Part shown: positions 46,616 through 54,721 of the stretch, in pieces
Layout of the letters: each line of letters starts with the position of its first letter
Position numbering within the stretch: the first letter of the stretch is position 1
DNA from: Streptomyces griseoaurantiacus
GTDB taxonomy: Bacteria; Actinomycetota; Actinomycetes; Streptomycetales; Streptomycetaceae
Direction of reading: 5' to 3'
DNA: 64,000 nt
NCBI GenBank assembly: GCA_014656015.1
Contig: BNBP01000022.1
Span: forward strand, 30,905-94,904
Made by a program: the position numbers and the translations under genes
The notes under the pieces: model-generated
What the model saw: only the letters and a program-made list of their open reading frames with translations
Database searches by the model: none
What the model was told of the DNA's origin: nothing

Positions 46616-47572
46616 TCAGTCGAGGCCCGCGGACTTCAGCCAGCTCTTGGCCACGTCCAGCGGGTCCTTGTTCTCGAGCTGCACCTGCGCGTCCAGGTCC
46701 AGCAGGGCGGCCGTGTCGAGCTTGGCGGAGACGGCGTTCAGCGCGGCCGCGGCCTCCTTGGAGACCGAGCTCTTGTAGACGAGCGGCTGGACGTTCTCGA
46801 AGCCGAAGAGGTTCTCCGGGTCCTGGAGAACGACGAACTTCTCCTTGGTGATGGTCGGGTCGGTGGTGAAGAGGTCGGCCGCCTGGACGGTGTTCTTCTT
46901 CAGCGCCGCCTGGGTCAGCGGGCCGCCCGCGTCGAGCGCCTTGAAGGACTTGAACTCCACGCCGTACACCGACTTCAGGCCCTTGAGGCCCTGCTGCCGG
47001 GTCTGGAACTCGGGGGAACCGCCGATGACCAGCTTGGGGGCGATGTCCTTGAGGTCGGCGATGGTGGACTTGTCGGTCAGTCCGTGTTCCTTCGCGGTGG
47101 CCGCGTTGATCGTGACCGAGTCCTTGTCCTGCGCGGCGGCCGGCTCGAGGAGCTCCAGCTTCTTGTCCAGCTTCGCGTTGATCGCGGCGGTGGTCTCCGC
47201 GACCGTCTTCGGGGTCGCCTTGGCGTCCAGGTAGGCCAGCAGCGCGCCGTTGTACTCGGGCAGCACGGTGATGGAGCCGTTCTTCAGCAGACCGTAGGTC
47301 GTCTCGCGGCTGCCGATGTTGGGCTTGTAGCTGACCTTGATGCCCTTGGCCTTCAGCGCCTCGCCGTAGATGTCGGCGATGAGGATGCTCTCGGCGAAGT
47401 TGTTGGAGCCGACGACGACCGTGTCGCCGCCCGACTTCTCACCCGCGAGCGGGTCGTCGCTCTTGTCGTCGGAGCCGCACCCCGCCGCCAGGAGGGCCGT
47501 GGCGGCGGCGAGCGCTACGGCCGCCGCTCCGGATCGTCTCGTACTGGGCCTGCTGCTCTTCGCGGTAGTCAC
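46616..47572 (-). CDS. Glycine-betaine/choline-type ABC substrate-binding lipoprotein
   Basis: 318 residues from GTG 47572 (VTTAKSSRPSTRR), with GAACGGGAATT before it. The lipobox LLAAGC, then a Gly/Asp-rich linker, precede VVVGSNNFAESILIADIYGEAL and SITVLPEYNGALLAYL, which match the OpuAC/OpuCC/OsmF binding-protein family for quaternary ammonium compounds. No permease or ATPase gene is adjacent, so it must use a transporter encoded elsewhere. The lyase gene follows 16 nt downstream, linking uptake and breakdown. Confidence 0.88.
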   Translation of the reverse strand: MTTAKSSRPSTRRSGAAAVALAAATALLAAGCGSDDKSDDPLAGEKSGGDTVVVGSNNFAESILIADIYGEALKAKGIKVSYKPNIGSRETTYGLLKNGSITVLPEYNGALLAYLDAKATPKTVAETTAAINAKLDKKLELLEPAAAQDKDSVTINAATAKEHGLTDKSTIADLKDIAPKLVIGGSPEFQTRQQGLKGLKSVYGVEFKSFKALDAGGPLTQAALKKNTVQAADLFTTDPTITKEKFVVLQDPENLFGFENVQPLVYKSSVSKEAAAALNAVSAKLDTAALLDLDAQVQLENKDPLDVAKSWLKSAGLD

Positions 47573-48000
47573 AATTCCCGTTCCGGGCTCGGGGGCGGAG
47601 GGTGGAGGACGGCATGGCCGCACGGGCGCGAAGCGCGCAGGGCACATGCCGAGGACGACGGTACGCGTCATTCCGGCACCGCACCTGACTGATCCAATCC
47701 AGCCGCTTCTCGAGTAGTCAAGTGTCTTCCGGTCAACAAGTGACTTCTGTGGGTGACTTGTTGTGGAGATGTGGTGAGTGTTCACCGGTGGGACTGGTGG
47801 GGTTGTAACGGATTCTTGACATAGCGTGCCCGTCCGCGATCACAAGAGACGGTAGTCTCACCGGAGTTGACCACGGGGAGCGGTGTGGCCGGCGTGGGCG
47901 TGCGGGGGTCGCCCAATGGGAACTGCGGTGCCCCCTGTCCGAATCCGATCAGCGGTCTCGTGAACCCTGCGCGCCGTGATGACGCCCACAAGGAGGCTCG
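47573..48000. other. 428-bp divergent regulatory region between the binding protein and the conservon
   Basis: No gene is seen. It holds promoters for the binding-protein/lyase unit (leftward) and cvnA (rightward). CAACAAGT (47734-47741) and ACTTGTTG (47756-47763) form a perfect 8-bp inverted repeat with related GTGACTT copies nearby. TTGACA at 47816-47821 is a possible -35 for cvnA, with no well-spaced -10. Confidence 0.55.
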
Positions 48001-51000
48001 GTGTCCACGAACGTGGTGGACGCGTCCACCCCTGCGCCGGCACCGCCAACGCCGCCGCCGAGCGGTATCCGTCGCTTCGCCGACCGGTGGCCCTTCCGAC
48101 GCAAGCTCAACGCCCTCGTCGGCGTCCCGCTCGCGGTGGTCGCCTTGCTGCTCTCGTACCTCATCGCCGACCAGGTGGGGCAGGCCCGCGACGCGGCGGG
48201 CGCCGCCCGGCTCGTGCGGGACAGCGTGCAGGTGGCCGCCCTCGTCGACCAGGTGCAGAACGAGTACCAGCAGGCCATGCTGCTCTCCGTGCGCTACGAG
48301 GCCGCCGGCAAGGGCGAACGGCCCTCCACCACCGGTTACCGCAAGGCGCAGGCGGCCGTGGACGCCCAGGTGGAGAAGGTGCGCGAGGCCTTCGGCGACC
48401 GGCTCCCCGCCACCGAGGCGCAGGCCCTGCGCGAGGTCAACGGTCTCACCAGCCTCCGGGAGAACGTCGAGGCCGGCTACCTGCCCGCCGACAACATCGA
48501 CCCCACGTACACCAGCGCGGCCAAGGGCCTGATCGACGGACTCGGCCTGGACCGCAACGCCGCCCTCGCGGCCACCTTCACCGGCAACCTGCTGGAGTCG
48601 CTGCTGCGCGCCGACGCGGCCCACAGCGCGTTCGAGACCAACGTGTTCTCCGCGACCACCGGTGACAGCAACGCGCTGATCCAGTTCAACAGCGCGGTCG
48701 GCGCCTACCAGCTCTACGCCTACCAGGCCGACCGCTTCGGCCGCTTCGCCACCGAGGAGCAGGCGGACGAGCTGGGCGGCATGGAGCGCGACGGCCCGAT
48801 GGCCACGATCGCCAAGCAGTACGCCGAACTCCAGGTCGACCCGAGCGAACTGCAGGCCAAGGGCCCCGCCGAACTGCGCCGGGCGTTCACCGCCTCCCTG
48901 AGCACCTACCCCGACTACCGGGCGCAGGCCGAGTCCCGGCTGAAGATCACCACCTCGCTGACCGACCAGATCGCCCAGCGGGCCGACAAGGCCTCCTCCG
49001 ACGCGTGGTGGCGGGCCGGCTGGCTGCTCACCGCGGCACTGCTCGGCTTCGTCCTCTGGCTCGGCTTCTCCGTCGCCGTACGGCGCTCGGTGGTGCGGCC
49101 GGTGACGGCGCTGACCGGGGCCGCGCAGCAGGTCGCCGAGGTGGCGGGGCGCGAGCTCGCCCGGGTCGCCGACGACGACGCGGAGGACGCGGGGGCGCCG
49201 CGCCTCAGCGAGGTGCCGGTGGTCGTGCGCGACGAGATCGGCGAACTCGCCGAGGCGTTCAACCACGTGCAGACCACGGCGGCGGCACTGCTGGAACGCC
49301 AGGTGCTCAGCCGCCGCAACGTCGCCGAGATGTTCGGCAACGTCGGGCGCCGGGTGAGCAACCTGACGGCCCGTCAGCTCGCGCTGATCGACGCGGTCGA
49401 GCGCGGCGAGACCGACCCCGCCCTGCTGGACCGGCTCTACCGCATCGACCACATCGCCGTGCGCCTGCGCCGCAACGCCGACAGCCTGATGCTGCTGGCC
49501 GGCATCCGCGAGACCGTACTGGACTCGGGGCCGACCGCGCTCACCAACGTCGTGCGGGCCGCGCTCGGGCAGATCGAGGGCTACCAGCGGGTCTCGCTGC
49601 GGGCCGACACGGAGATCATGGTCGAGCCGGACATCATCGGCGACCTGACGCTGATGGTGGCCGAACTGATCGAGAACGCGGTGTCGTTCTCCCCCGCGCG
49701 CAGCCCCGTCGAGGTGGCGGTGCGGGCGGCCGGCGACGGCGCCCACATCGAGATCGCCGACCACGGTCTGGGCATGAGCGCGGAGCGGCTCGCCGAGGAG
49801 AACGCGCGGCTGGTGCGCCGGGAGCGGCTCGACCTGGTGCCGACGAAGGTGCTGGGCCTGTTCGTGGTGGGCACCCTGGCGCGGCGCTGGGGCGTGACGG
49901 TGACACTGTCGCGCACCCCGGGCGGCGGCGTGACCTCGCGCATCGCCCTGCCCTCGGCGCTGCTGCTGACGATGAGCCCGCTCGCCGCCGAGTCGCCGCG
50001 GCCGTCCTCGCCGGCCGCCGGCGAACGGGACGCGGAGCGGCGGGCGAGGCCGGAGCCCCGTGTCGGGAGTGCCGCCGAGCCGGCCGCCGTCCCGGCTCCG
50101 GAACCCCGCAGGGCCCTGCCGACCGGGGCATCCGGCGGCGAGGACACGCACGCCGAACGGCCCGCGGCCGGCACCGGGTCCCACGGCACCGCCCGTCCCG
50201 AACACACGGAGCACACGGACCACGCGGGCTCCGGCCGCACCCCCTCGTGGGCCGCCCGCCGCGCGGCGGAGGCCGAGGGCGCCGGGCACGACGGGAACGC
50301 ACCGGCCCCGGCCGAGGACGACCCGCCGGTGCCGCTCCCCCGCCGCGTCCCCCGCAGGGACCAGGAGGAGACGGCCCCCGCGGCGGGGACCTCCGCCCGA
50401 GCGGCGTCCGAGGGCGGTCACGTCCCGGTCCGGCCGGGCACCACCCGTCCGGCTCCGGAAGAAGCGCACCCCAGTACCGGAGGGACGCCCGTGGCAGACA
50501 CCTCCGCCGGAGGGGCCGGCGCCCTCTCCCGGCGCGAGCTCGCGGAGCCCTCCTCCGAGGACCGGGCGCCCCTCGTGCCGCGGCCGCGGGGCGAGACCTC
50601 CGCGCGGGCCGAGCGGGACCGGCCGTACGTGGCCGACGGGCTCGGCCACGGCCGGGAGTCCGGGGCGCGGCCCTCCCGGCCGCACGGGACCGACCTCCCG
50701 CGCGGCCACGACGAGGCCGCTCCCGCAGCCCCGCCGCGTCGCTCCGACCCCCTGGTCCCGCCCGCCCCCCGGGGCGACGGGCCCGCGGCGGCAGAGGCCG
50801 TACCGGCGGGCGGCGGCCAGCCGTTGCGGCGCCGGGTGCGGGGGGCGACCCTGCGGACCACGTTCGGGGACACGGGCGCGCAGCGGGCCGCGGAGCCCCT
50901 GCGGCCCGCCGACGCCGACGCCGTCCGTTCGGCGCTCGAGGAGTTCGAGGACGCCGTGGCGCGGGCCAACCGCGACGCGCGCTCGGACGCCGCGGCGGGT

Positions 51001-51096
51001 CCACGTACGCTTCCCTCCGTGTCCCCCACCACTTCCTCAGCCACCCCCCGCGCCACGCACGACCAGAAACACCTCCCGGAAGGAGCGGAGCAGTGA
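48001..51096 (+). CDS. cvnA: Conservon sensor-like histidine kinase
   Basis: 1031 residues from GTG 48001, 7 nt after AAGGAGG. Two membrane segments (about 40-60 and 336-357) flank an extracytoplasmic nitrate/nitrite-sensing-like helical domain. A HAMP-type region follows, then a helical segment (RIDHIAVRLRRNADSLMLLAG) and a HATPase domain at about 545-650 with N-box ELIENAVSF and DHGLGMS. The last ~380 residues are Pro/Arg/Glu-rich and probably disordered. It is the first gene of a conservon whose next three genes overlap or follow closely; these modules control development and antibiotics in S. coelicolor. Confidence 0.92.
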   Translation: MSTNVVDASTPAPAPPTPPPSGIRRFADRWPFRRKLNALVGVPLAVVALLLSYLIADQVGQARDAAGAARLVRDSVQVAALVDQVQNEYQQAMLLSVRYEAAGKGERPSTTGYRKAQAAVDAQVEKVREAFGDRLPATEAQALREVNGLTSLRENVEAGYLPADNIDPTYTSAAKGLIDGLGLDRNAALAATFTGNLLESLLRADAAHSAFETNVFSATTGDSNALIQFNSAVGAYQLYAYQADRFGRFATEEQADELGGMERDGPMATIAKQYAELQVDPSELQAKGPAELRRAFTASLSTYPDYRAQAESRLKITTSLTDQIAQRADKASSDAWWRAGWLLTAALLGFVLWLGFSVAVRRSVVRPVTALTGAAQQVAEVAGRELARVADDDAEDAGAPRLSEVPVVVRDEIGELAEAFNHVQTTAAALLERQVLSRRNVAEMFGNVGRRVSNLTARQLALIDAVERGETDPALLDRLYRIDHIAVRLRRNADSLMLLAGIRETVLDSGPTALTNVVRAALGQIEGYQRVSLRADTEIMVEPDIIGDLTLMVAELIENAVSFSPARSPVEVAVRAAGDGAHIEIADHGLGMSAERLAEENARLVRRERLDLVPTKVLGLFVVGTLARRWGVTVTLSRTPGGGVTSRIALPSALLLTMSPLAAESPRPSSPAAGERDAERRARPEPRVGSAAEPAAVPAPEPRRALPTGASGGEDTHAERPAAGTGSHGTARPEHTEHTDHAGSGRTPSWAARRAAEAEGAGHDGNAPAPAEDDPPVPLPRRVPRRDQEETAPAAGTSARAASEGGHVPVRPGTTRPAPEEAHPSTGGTPVADTSAGGAGALSRRELAEPSSEDRAPLVPRPRGETSARAERDRPYVADGLGHGRESGARPSRPHGTDLPRGHDEAAPAAPPRRSDPLVPPAPRGDGPAAAEAVPAGGGQPLRRRVRGATLRTTFGDTGAQRAAEPLRPADADAVRSALEEFEDAVARANRDARSDAAAGPRTLPSVSPTTSSATPRATHDQKHLPEGAEQ

Positions 51097-51569
51097 CAAC
51101 GTCGACAGGTGACACCTCCATGGGCGGGGCCTCGCCGACGGACCTGCGGGCTGCCGCGGCCGACTTCACCTGGCTCCTGAACCGTTTCGCCACCGAGACC
51201 GCGGGTGTCGTCGACGCCATCGCGGTGTCGTCCGACGGTCTGCTCATCGCCGTGTCCGAGCTGCGCGAGCACGCGGACTCGGAGCGGCTCGCGGCGATCG
51301 TCTCCGGCATCACGAGTCTGGCCTCCGGCGCTTCCGGCAACTACGGTCTGGGCGGCCTCAACAAGGTCATCATCGACCTGGAGGGCGGTCACGTCCTGGT
51401 CTCCGCGATCGGCAGCGGCGCCGTCCTCGGCGTGGTCACCGACAAGGAGGCCAAGCTCGGCAACATCGCCTACGAGATGACACTGTTCGCGAACCGCGCC
51501 GGCAGCGCGCTGAGCCCTCAACTCGTACTCGAACTGAAGAACAGCGTCGGCGCCGCGTCGGCGGGATGA
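51093..51569 (+). CDS. cvnB: Conservon roadblock/LC7-domain protein
   Basis: 158 residues from GTG 51093, overlapping the cvnA stop by 4 nt; ATG 51120 is a later alternative. A roadblock/LC7 fold is evident (FTWLLNRFATETAGVVDAIAVSSDG, NYGLGGLNKVIIDLEGGHVLVSAIG). CvnB proteins connect the sensor-like kinase to the small GTPase. The GTGA overlap enforces co-translation. Confidence 0.92.
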   Translation: MTTSTGDTSMGGASPTDLRAAAADFTWLLNRFATETAGVVDAIAVSSDGLLIAVSELREHADSERLAAIVSGITSLASGASGNYGLGGLNKVIIDLEGGHVLVSAIGSGAVLGVVTDKEAKLGNIAYEMTLFANRAGSALSPQLVLELKNSVGAASAG

Positions 51570-51605
51570 CCGGTCGCCACCGGGTCGAGGGAGGAAGAAT
51601 CACCG

Positions 51606-52046
51606 ATGGCGGACGGCCACGCGCCCGCCGGCGCGCACGGCTTCACCGGCCCGGACGGCACCCCCGTCGGCCCGGCACCCGCGGTCCGGCCGTTCCTGGT
51701 CACCGCGGGCCGGGTGGCGGGTACCGCGTCCGGCCGGCCGATTCCCGTCGAGACCCAGATGGTGGCCACCACCGCGGGGATCGACGCGCTCGAACGGCTG
51801 TCGTTCGAGCAGCACGACATCGTCGCCGCCTGCCGGCGGCCGCAGTCCCTCGCGGAGATCGCGGCCAGGCTGCGGCTCCATCTCAACGTGGTCCGCGTCC
51901 TGGCCGAGGACCTGCGCGCCGACGGGCAACTGTCGGTGCACGTACCACGTACCGACATCGTCCGCGACGCTTCCGTACTGCGAAGGGTTATCGATGGCCT
52001 CCGTGCCATCCCCGACTCCCGGGGGGTACTCCGTGACTCCGACTGA
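51606..52046 (+). CDS. cvnC: Conservon DUF742 protein
   Basis: 146 residues from ATG 51606, behind GAGGAAG. The DUF742 core reads PFLVTAGRV, FEQHDIVAACRRPQSLAEIAARLRLHLNVVRVLAEDL, a winged-helix-like domain. Its 3' end overlaps the GTPase gene by 53 nt. Its role in the conservon complex is to bridge or regulate the GTPase (from S. coelicolor work); DNA binding is not shown. Confidence 0.92.
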   Translation: MADGHAPAGAHGFTGPDGTPVGPAPAVRPFLVTAGRVAGTASGRPIPVETQMVATTAGIDALERLSFEQHDIVAACRRPQSLAEIAARLRLHLNVVRVLAEDLRADGQLSVHVPRTDIVRDASVLRRVIDGLRAIPDSRGVLRDSD

Positions 52047-52629
52047 ACCGGCCGCCCAGGGCGGCGCGGTGACCGCCGAACGGCCACCGCTGCCGGTCAA
52101 GCTGGTGATCGCGGGCGGCTTCGGCGTGGGCAAGACCACCGCCGTCGGCTCGATCTCGGAGATCGAGCCGCTGACCACCGAGGCGGCCATCACCGAGGTC
52201 GCGGCGGGGGTGGACGATCTCAGTCACACCCCGACCAAGACCACCACCACGGTCGCGATGGACTTCGGCTGCATCACCATCGACCCGACCCTGAAGCTGT
52301 ACCTGTTCGGCACGCCCGGGCAGGACCGGTTCGGGTTCATGTGGGACGACCTCGTCGAGGGGGCGGTCGGCGGACTCGTCATCGTCGACAGCCGGCGCCT
52401 CGACGACTGCTACGCGGCCGTCGACTACTTCGAGCACCGGGGCATCCCGTTCGCGGTGGCGCTCAACGCCTTCGACGGGACGGTGGAGCACTCGCTGGAC
52501 GAGGTCCGGTGGGCGCTGGACATGGCGGACCAGGTGCCGGTCGTGGTGTTCGACGCGCGCGAGCGGGGCTCGGTGCGCGACGCGCTGCTGACGGTGCTGG
52601 AGCTGGCGCTGTCGCGCACGGAGGGCTGA
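51994..52629 (+). CDS. cvnD: Conservon small GTPase
   Basis: 211 residues from ATG 51994. Walker A GGFGVGKTTAVGSI, then TTVAMDFGCI, LFGTPGQDRFGFMW (G3-like, with Asp of DxxG replaced by Phe-Gly, as usual in this family) and ALNAFDG as NKxD variant. It hydrolyses GTP and is thought to signal to an unknown target. GTG 52033 is an alternative start. Confidence 0.92.
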   Translation: MASVPSPTPGGYSVTPTEPAAQGGAVTAERPPLPVKLVIAGGFGVGKTTAVGSISEIEPLTTEAAITEVAAGVDDLSHTPTKTTTTVAMDFGCITIDPTLKLYLFGTPGQDRFGFMWDDLVEGAVGGLVIVDSRRLDDCYAAVDYFEHRGIPFAVALNAFDGTVEHSLDEVRWALDMADQVPVVVFDARERGSVRDALLTVLELALSRTEG

Positions 52630-52636
52630 GTCCGGC

Positions 52637-53590
52637 TCAGCCCGCCGGCGCGGCGGTGCGCCGGTACTGGCTCGGGGACATCCCGGCGACCCGGCGGAAG
52701 GCGTGGCTGAAGGAGCTCTCCGAGGCGTAGCCGAGGCGTGCGCCGAGCGCGGCGACCGTCGTGTCGGACTCCCGCAGCGCCTGCTCGGCCAGCCGGACCC
52801 GCCACTGGGACAGATGGGCGAGCGGGGTCTGTCCCGCGAGCTCCCGGAACCGCTGGGCGAAGTGGCTGCGGGACATGCCCGCGACCGCGGCCAGCTCGCG
52901 CAGTCCCCAGGGGCGCCCGGGATCGGCGTGCACGGCCCCGAGGACGCGCCGCATCCGCTCGTCGGCGAGCAGGCGCAGCCAGCCGGGGCGCAGTTCCGTC
53001 CCGTCCCGCAGTCCCGCGCGCAGGGCGTGCAGCAGCAGGAGCTGCGCGTGCTGGTGCCGGGCGAACGCGGCGCCGGGGCGGTCGCCCGCCGTCTCCTCGA
53101 CGATCCCCTCCAGCAGGAGCCGCATCCGCTCCGCCTCGGTGCCGGACGCGCCCGCGTACAGCACGTCGGGCAGCGCGCCGGTGAACCACGCGGCGGCGGC
53201 CGGGTCGAGGTCCACGTGCCCGCCGAGGATCGTGACGTCCTCTCCGCTGCCGAGCCGGTGGAACACCTCGGGCGGGGCCGGCCCGGAACCGGCGGTGGAG
53301 CCGGTGCCCGCCCCGGCGAGCGCGGACTCCTCGACCGGGGGCACCTCGGGGTGGCTGCACAGCACCAGGGGGCCGGCCCCGTTCAGCACGACGGCGTCCC
53401 CCGCGACCAGTCGCAGCGGGGGCCGGCCGGGGGCGAGGAGCCAGCAGGTACCGTGCGTCACGGCGTCCAGCTTGACCTGGGTCCGGGGCCCGGAGCGCAG
53501 GGCCCAGCGGCCGCCGGCCCGCAGCACACCGGTGATCTCGCACCGGGCGCGGACCAGGGCGAGCACGTCGGAGAGCGGATCCACGGTCAT
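52637..53590 (-). CDS. AraC-family regulator with cupin sensor domain
   Basis: 317 residues from ATG 53590. The N-terminal half is a cupin-like sensor (WALRSGPRTQVKLDAVTHGTCWLL). The C-terminal half carries two helix-turn-helices (GLRELAAVAGMSRSHFAQRFRELAG and VAALGARLGYASESSFSHAFRRVAG). It is divergent from the adjacent hydrolase across 74 bp and is likely to control that gene and itself. Confidence 0.93.
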   Translation of the reverse strand: MTVDPLSDVLALVRARCEITGVLRAGGRWALRSGPRTQVKLDAVTHGTCWLLAPGRPPLRLVAGDAVVLNGAGPLVLCSHPEVPPVEESALAGAGTGSTAGSGPAPPEVFHRLGSGEDVTILGGHVDLDPAAAAWFTGALPDVLYAGASGTEAERMRLLLEGIVEETAGDRPGAAFARHQHAQLLLLHALRAGLRDGTELRPGWLRLLADERMRRVLGAVHADPGRPWGLRELAAVAGMSRSHFAQRFRELAGQTPLAHLSQWRVRLAEQALRESDTTVAALGARLGYASESSFSHAFRRVAGMSPSQYRRTAAPAG

Positions 53591-53664
53591 GATCGGACTC
53601 TAACTCAAGTATCCAGGACCGTGAGGCATTCACCGTCCGCCGTGCGCGCGACAGACTCGCAGTC

Positions 53665-54681
53665 ATGAACAGGACCGAAGAACCCCTCGCGGGCCACGCA
53701 CCCCACCGCCACCCCGTGGACACCGAGGGCCGCGAGGACCGCCAGGACCGCCAGGACCGCCAGGACGACGCCCGCATGGAGCGCGTGACCTTCACGAGCC
53801 GTGGCGTGCCCCTCGCCGCGCACCTCCGCCTCCCGCCCGGCTTCGAGGCCGGACGGCGCCACACGGCACTCGTCTGTGTCCACCCGGGCAACGGCGTCAA
53901 GGAACAGACGGCCGGGATCTACGCCCGGCACATGACGGAACGGGGCCATGTCACCCTCGTGTTCGACGCCTCCCACCAGGGCGAGAGCGGGGGCGAGCCG
54001 AGGCATCTCGAGGATCCCGGAACCCGTGTGGAGGACATCAGGTCCGCCGTCGACTTCCTGACCACGCTGCCCTTCGTGGACGAGGAGCGCATCGGCGTGC
54101 TCGGCGTGTGCGCGGGCGGCGGTTACGCCGTCAACGCCGCCCTGAGCGAGCATCGCATCCGGGCGGTGGGCACCGTCGTCCCGGTGAACATCGGCCGGGC
54201 CCGGCGGGCCGGCGGGTCCCCCGTCGCGCTGCTCGAGGAGGCGGGGAGGCGGCGTACGGCCGAGGCCCGGGGCGGGGGCCCGGAGCTCACGACCTGGCTC
54301 CCGGAGGACCTCGGGGACCCGGCGGAGGCCGGGATCACCGACGTCGACCTGATCGAGGCGATCGACTACTACCTCACGCCGCGCGGCGGGCACCCGCGCT
54401 CGGCCAACCGGCTGGCCCACCGCAGCCTGGCGCCACTGCTCGCCTTCGACGCCTATCACCTGGTGGAGGAGCTGCTCGACCGGCCCCTGCAGGTCGTGGT
54501 CGGCGACCGGGCCGGTTCCTTCGGCTCCCACCAGGAGGGGCACGAACTGTTCGCGCGGGCGAGGGGGCCGAAGGACCTGCTGGTCGTGGAAGGGGCGAGC
54601 CACTACGACCTGTACGACCGGCCCGCGCACGTGGACCGGGCGGTGGAGGCGCTGACGGCCTTCTACGCACGGCACCTGTGA
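53665..54681 (+). CDS. Alpha/beta hydrolase with cysteine nucleophile (dienelactone-hydrolase-like)
   Basis: 338 residues from ATG 53665. The nucleophile elbow reads GVCAGGG (Cys149), so Cys replaces the usual Ser, as in dienelactone hydrolases. Asp in VVGDRAGSF and His in GASHYDLYD complete a triad. HPGNG at about 73-77 forms the oxyanion strand. A 9-bp tandem repeat (GACCGCCAG) codes for an Asp-Arg-Gln repeat at about 25-33, before the conserved domain. The divergent AraC gene suggests induction by its substrate, which is unknown. Confidence 0.88.
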   Translation: MNRTEEPLAGHAPHRHPVDTEGREDRQDRQDRQDDARMERVTFTSRGVPLAAHLRLPPGFEAGRRHTALVCVHPGNGVKEQTAGIYARHMTERGHVTLVFDASHQGESGGEPRHLEDPGTRVEDIRSAVDFLTTLPFVDEERIGVLGVCAGGGYAVNAALSEHRIRAVGTVVPVNIGRARRAGGSPVALLEEAGRRRTAEARGGGPELTTWLPEDLGDPAEAGITDVDLIEAIDYYLTPRGGHPRSANRLAHRSLAPLLAFDAYHLVEELLDRPLQVVVGDRAGSFGSHQEGHELFARARGPKDLLVVEGASHYDLYDRPAHVDRAVEALTAFYARHL

Positions 54682-54721
54682 GACACCCGGCCCCCCGGGC
54701 GCCCCGGGCGTCTCCAGCGGT

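Noticed and set aside
53737..53775. Possible CRISPR-like or regulatory tandem repeat
   Set aside because: Three copies of 9 bp inside a coding frame, without spacers; a coding microsatellite.
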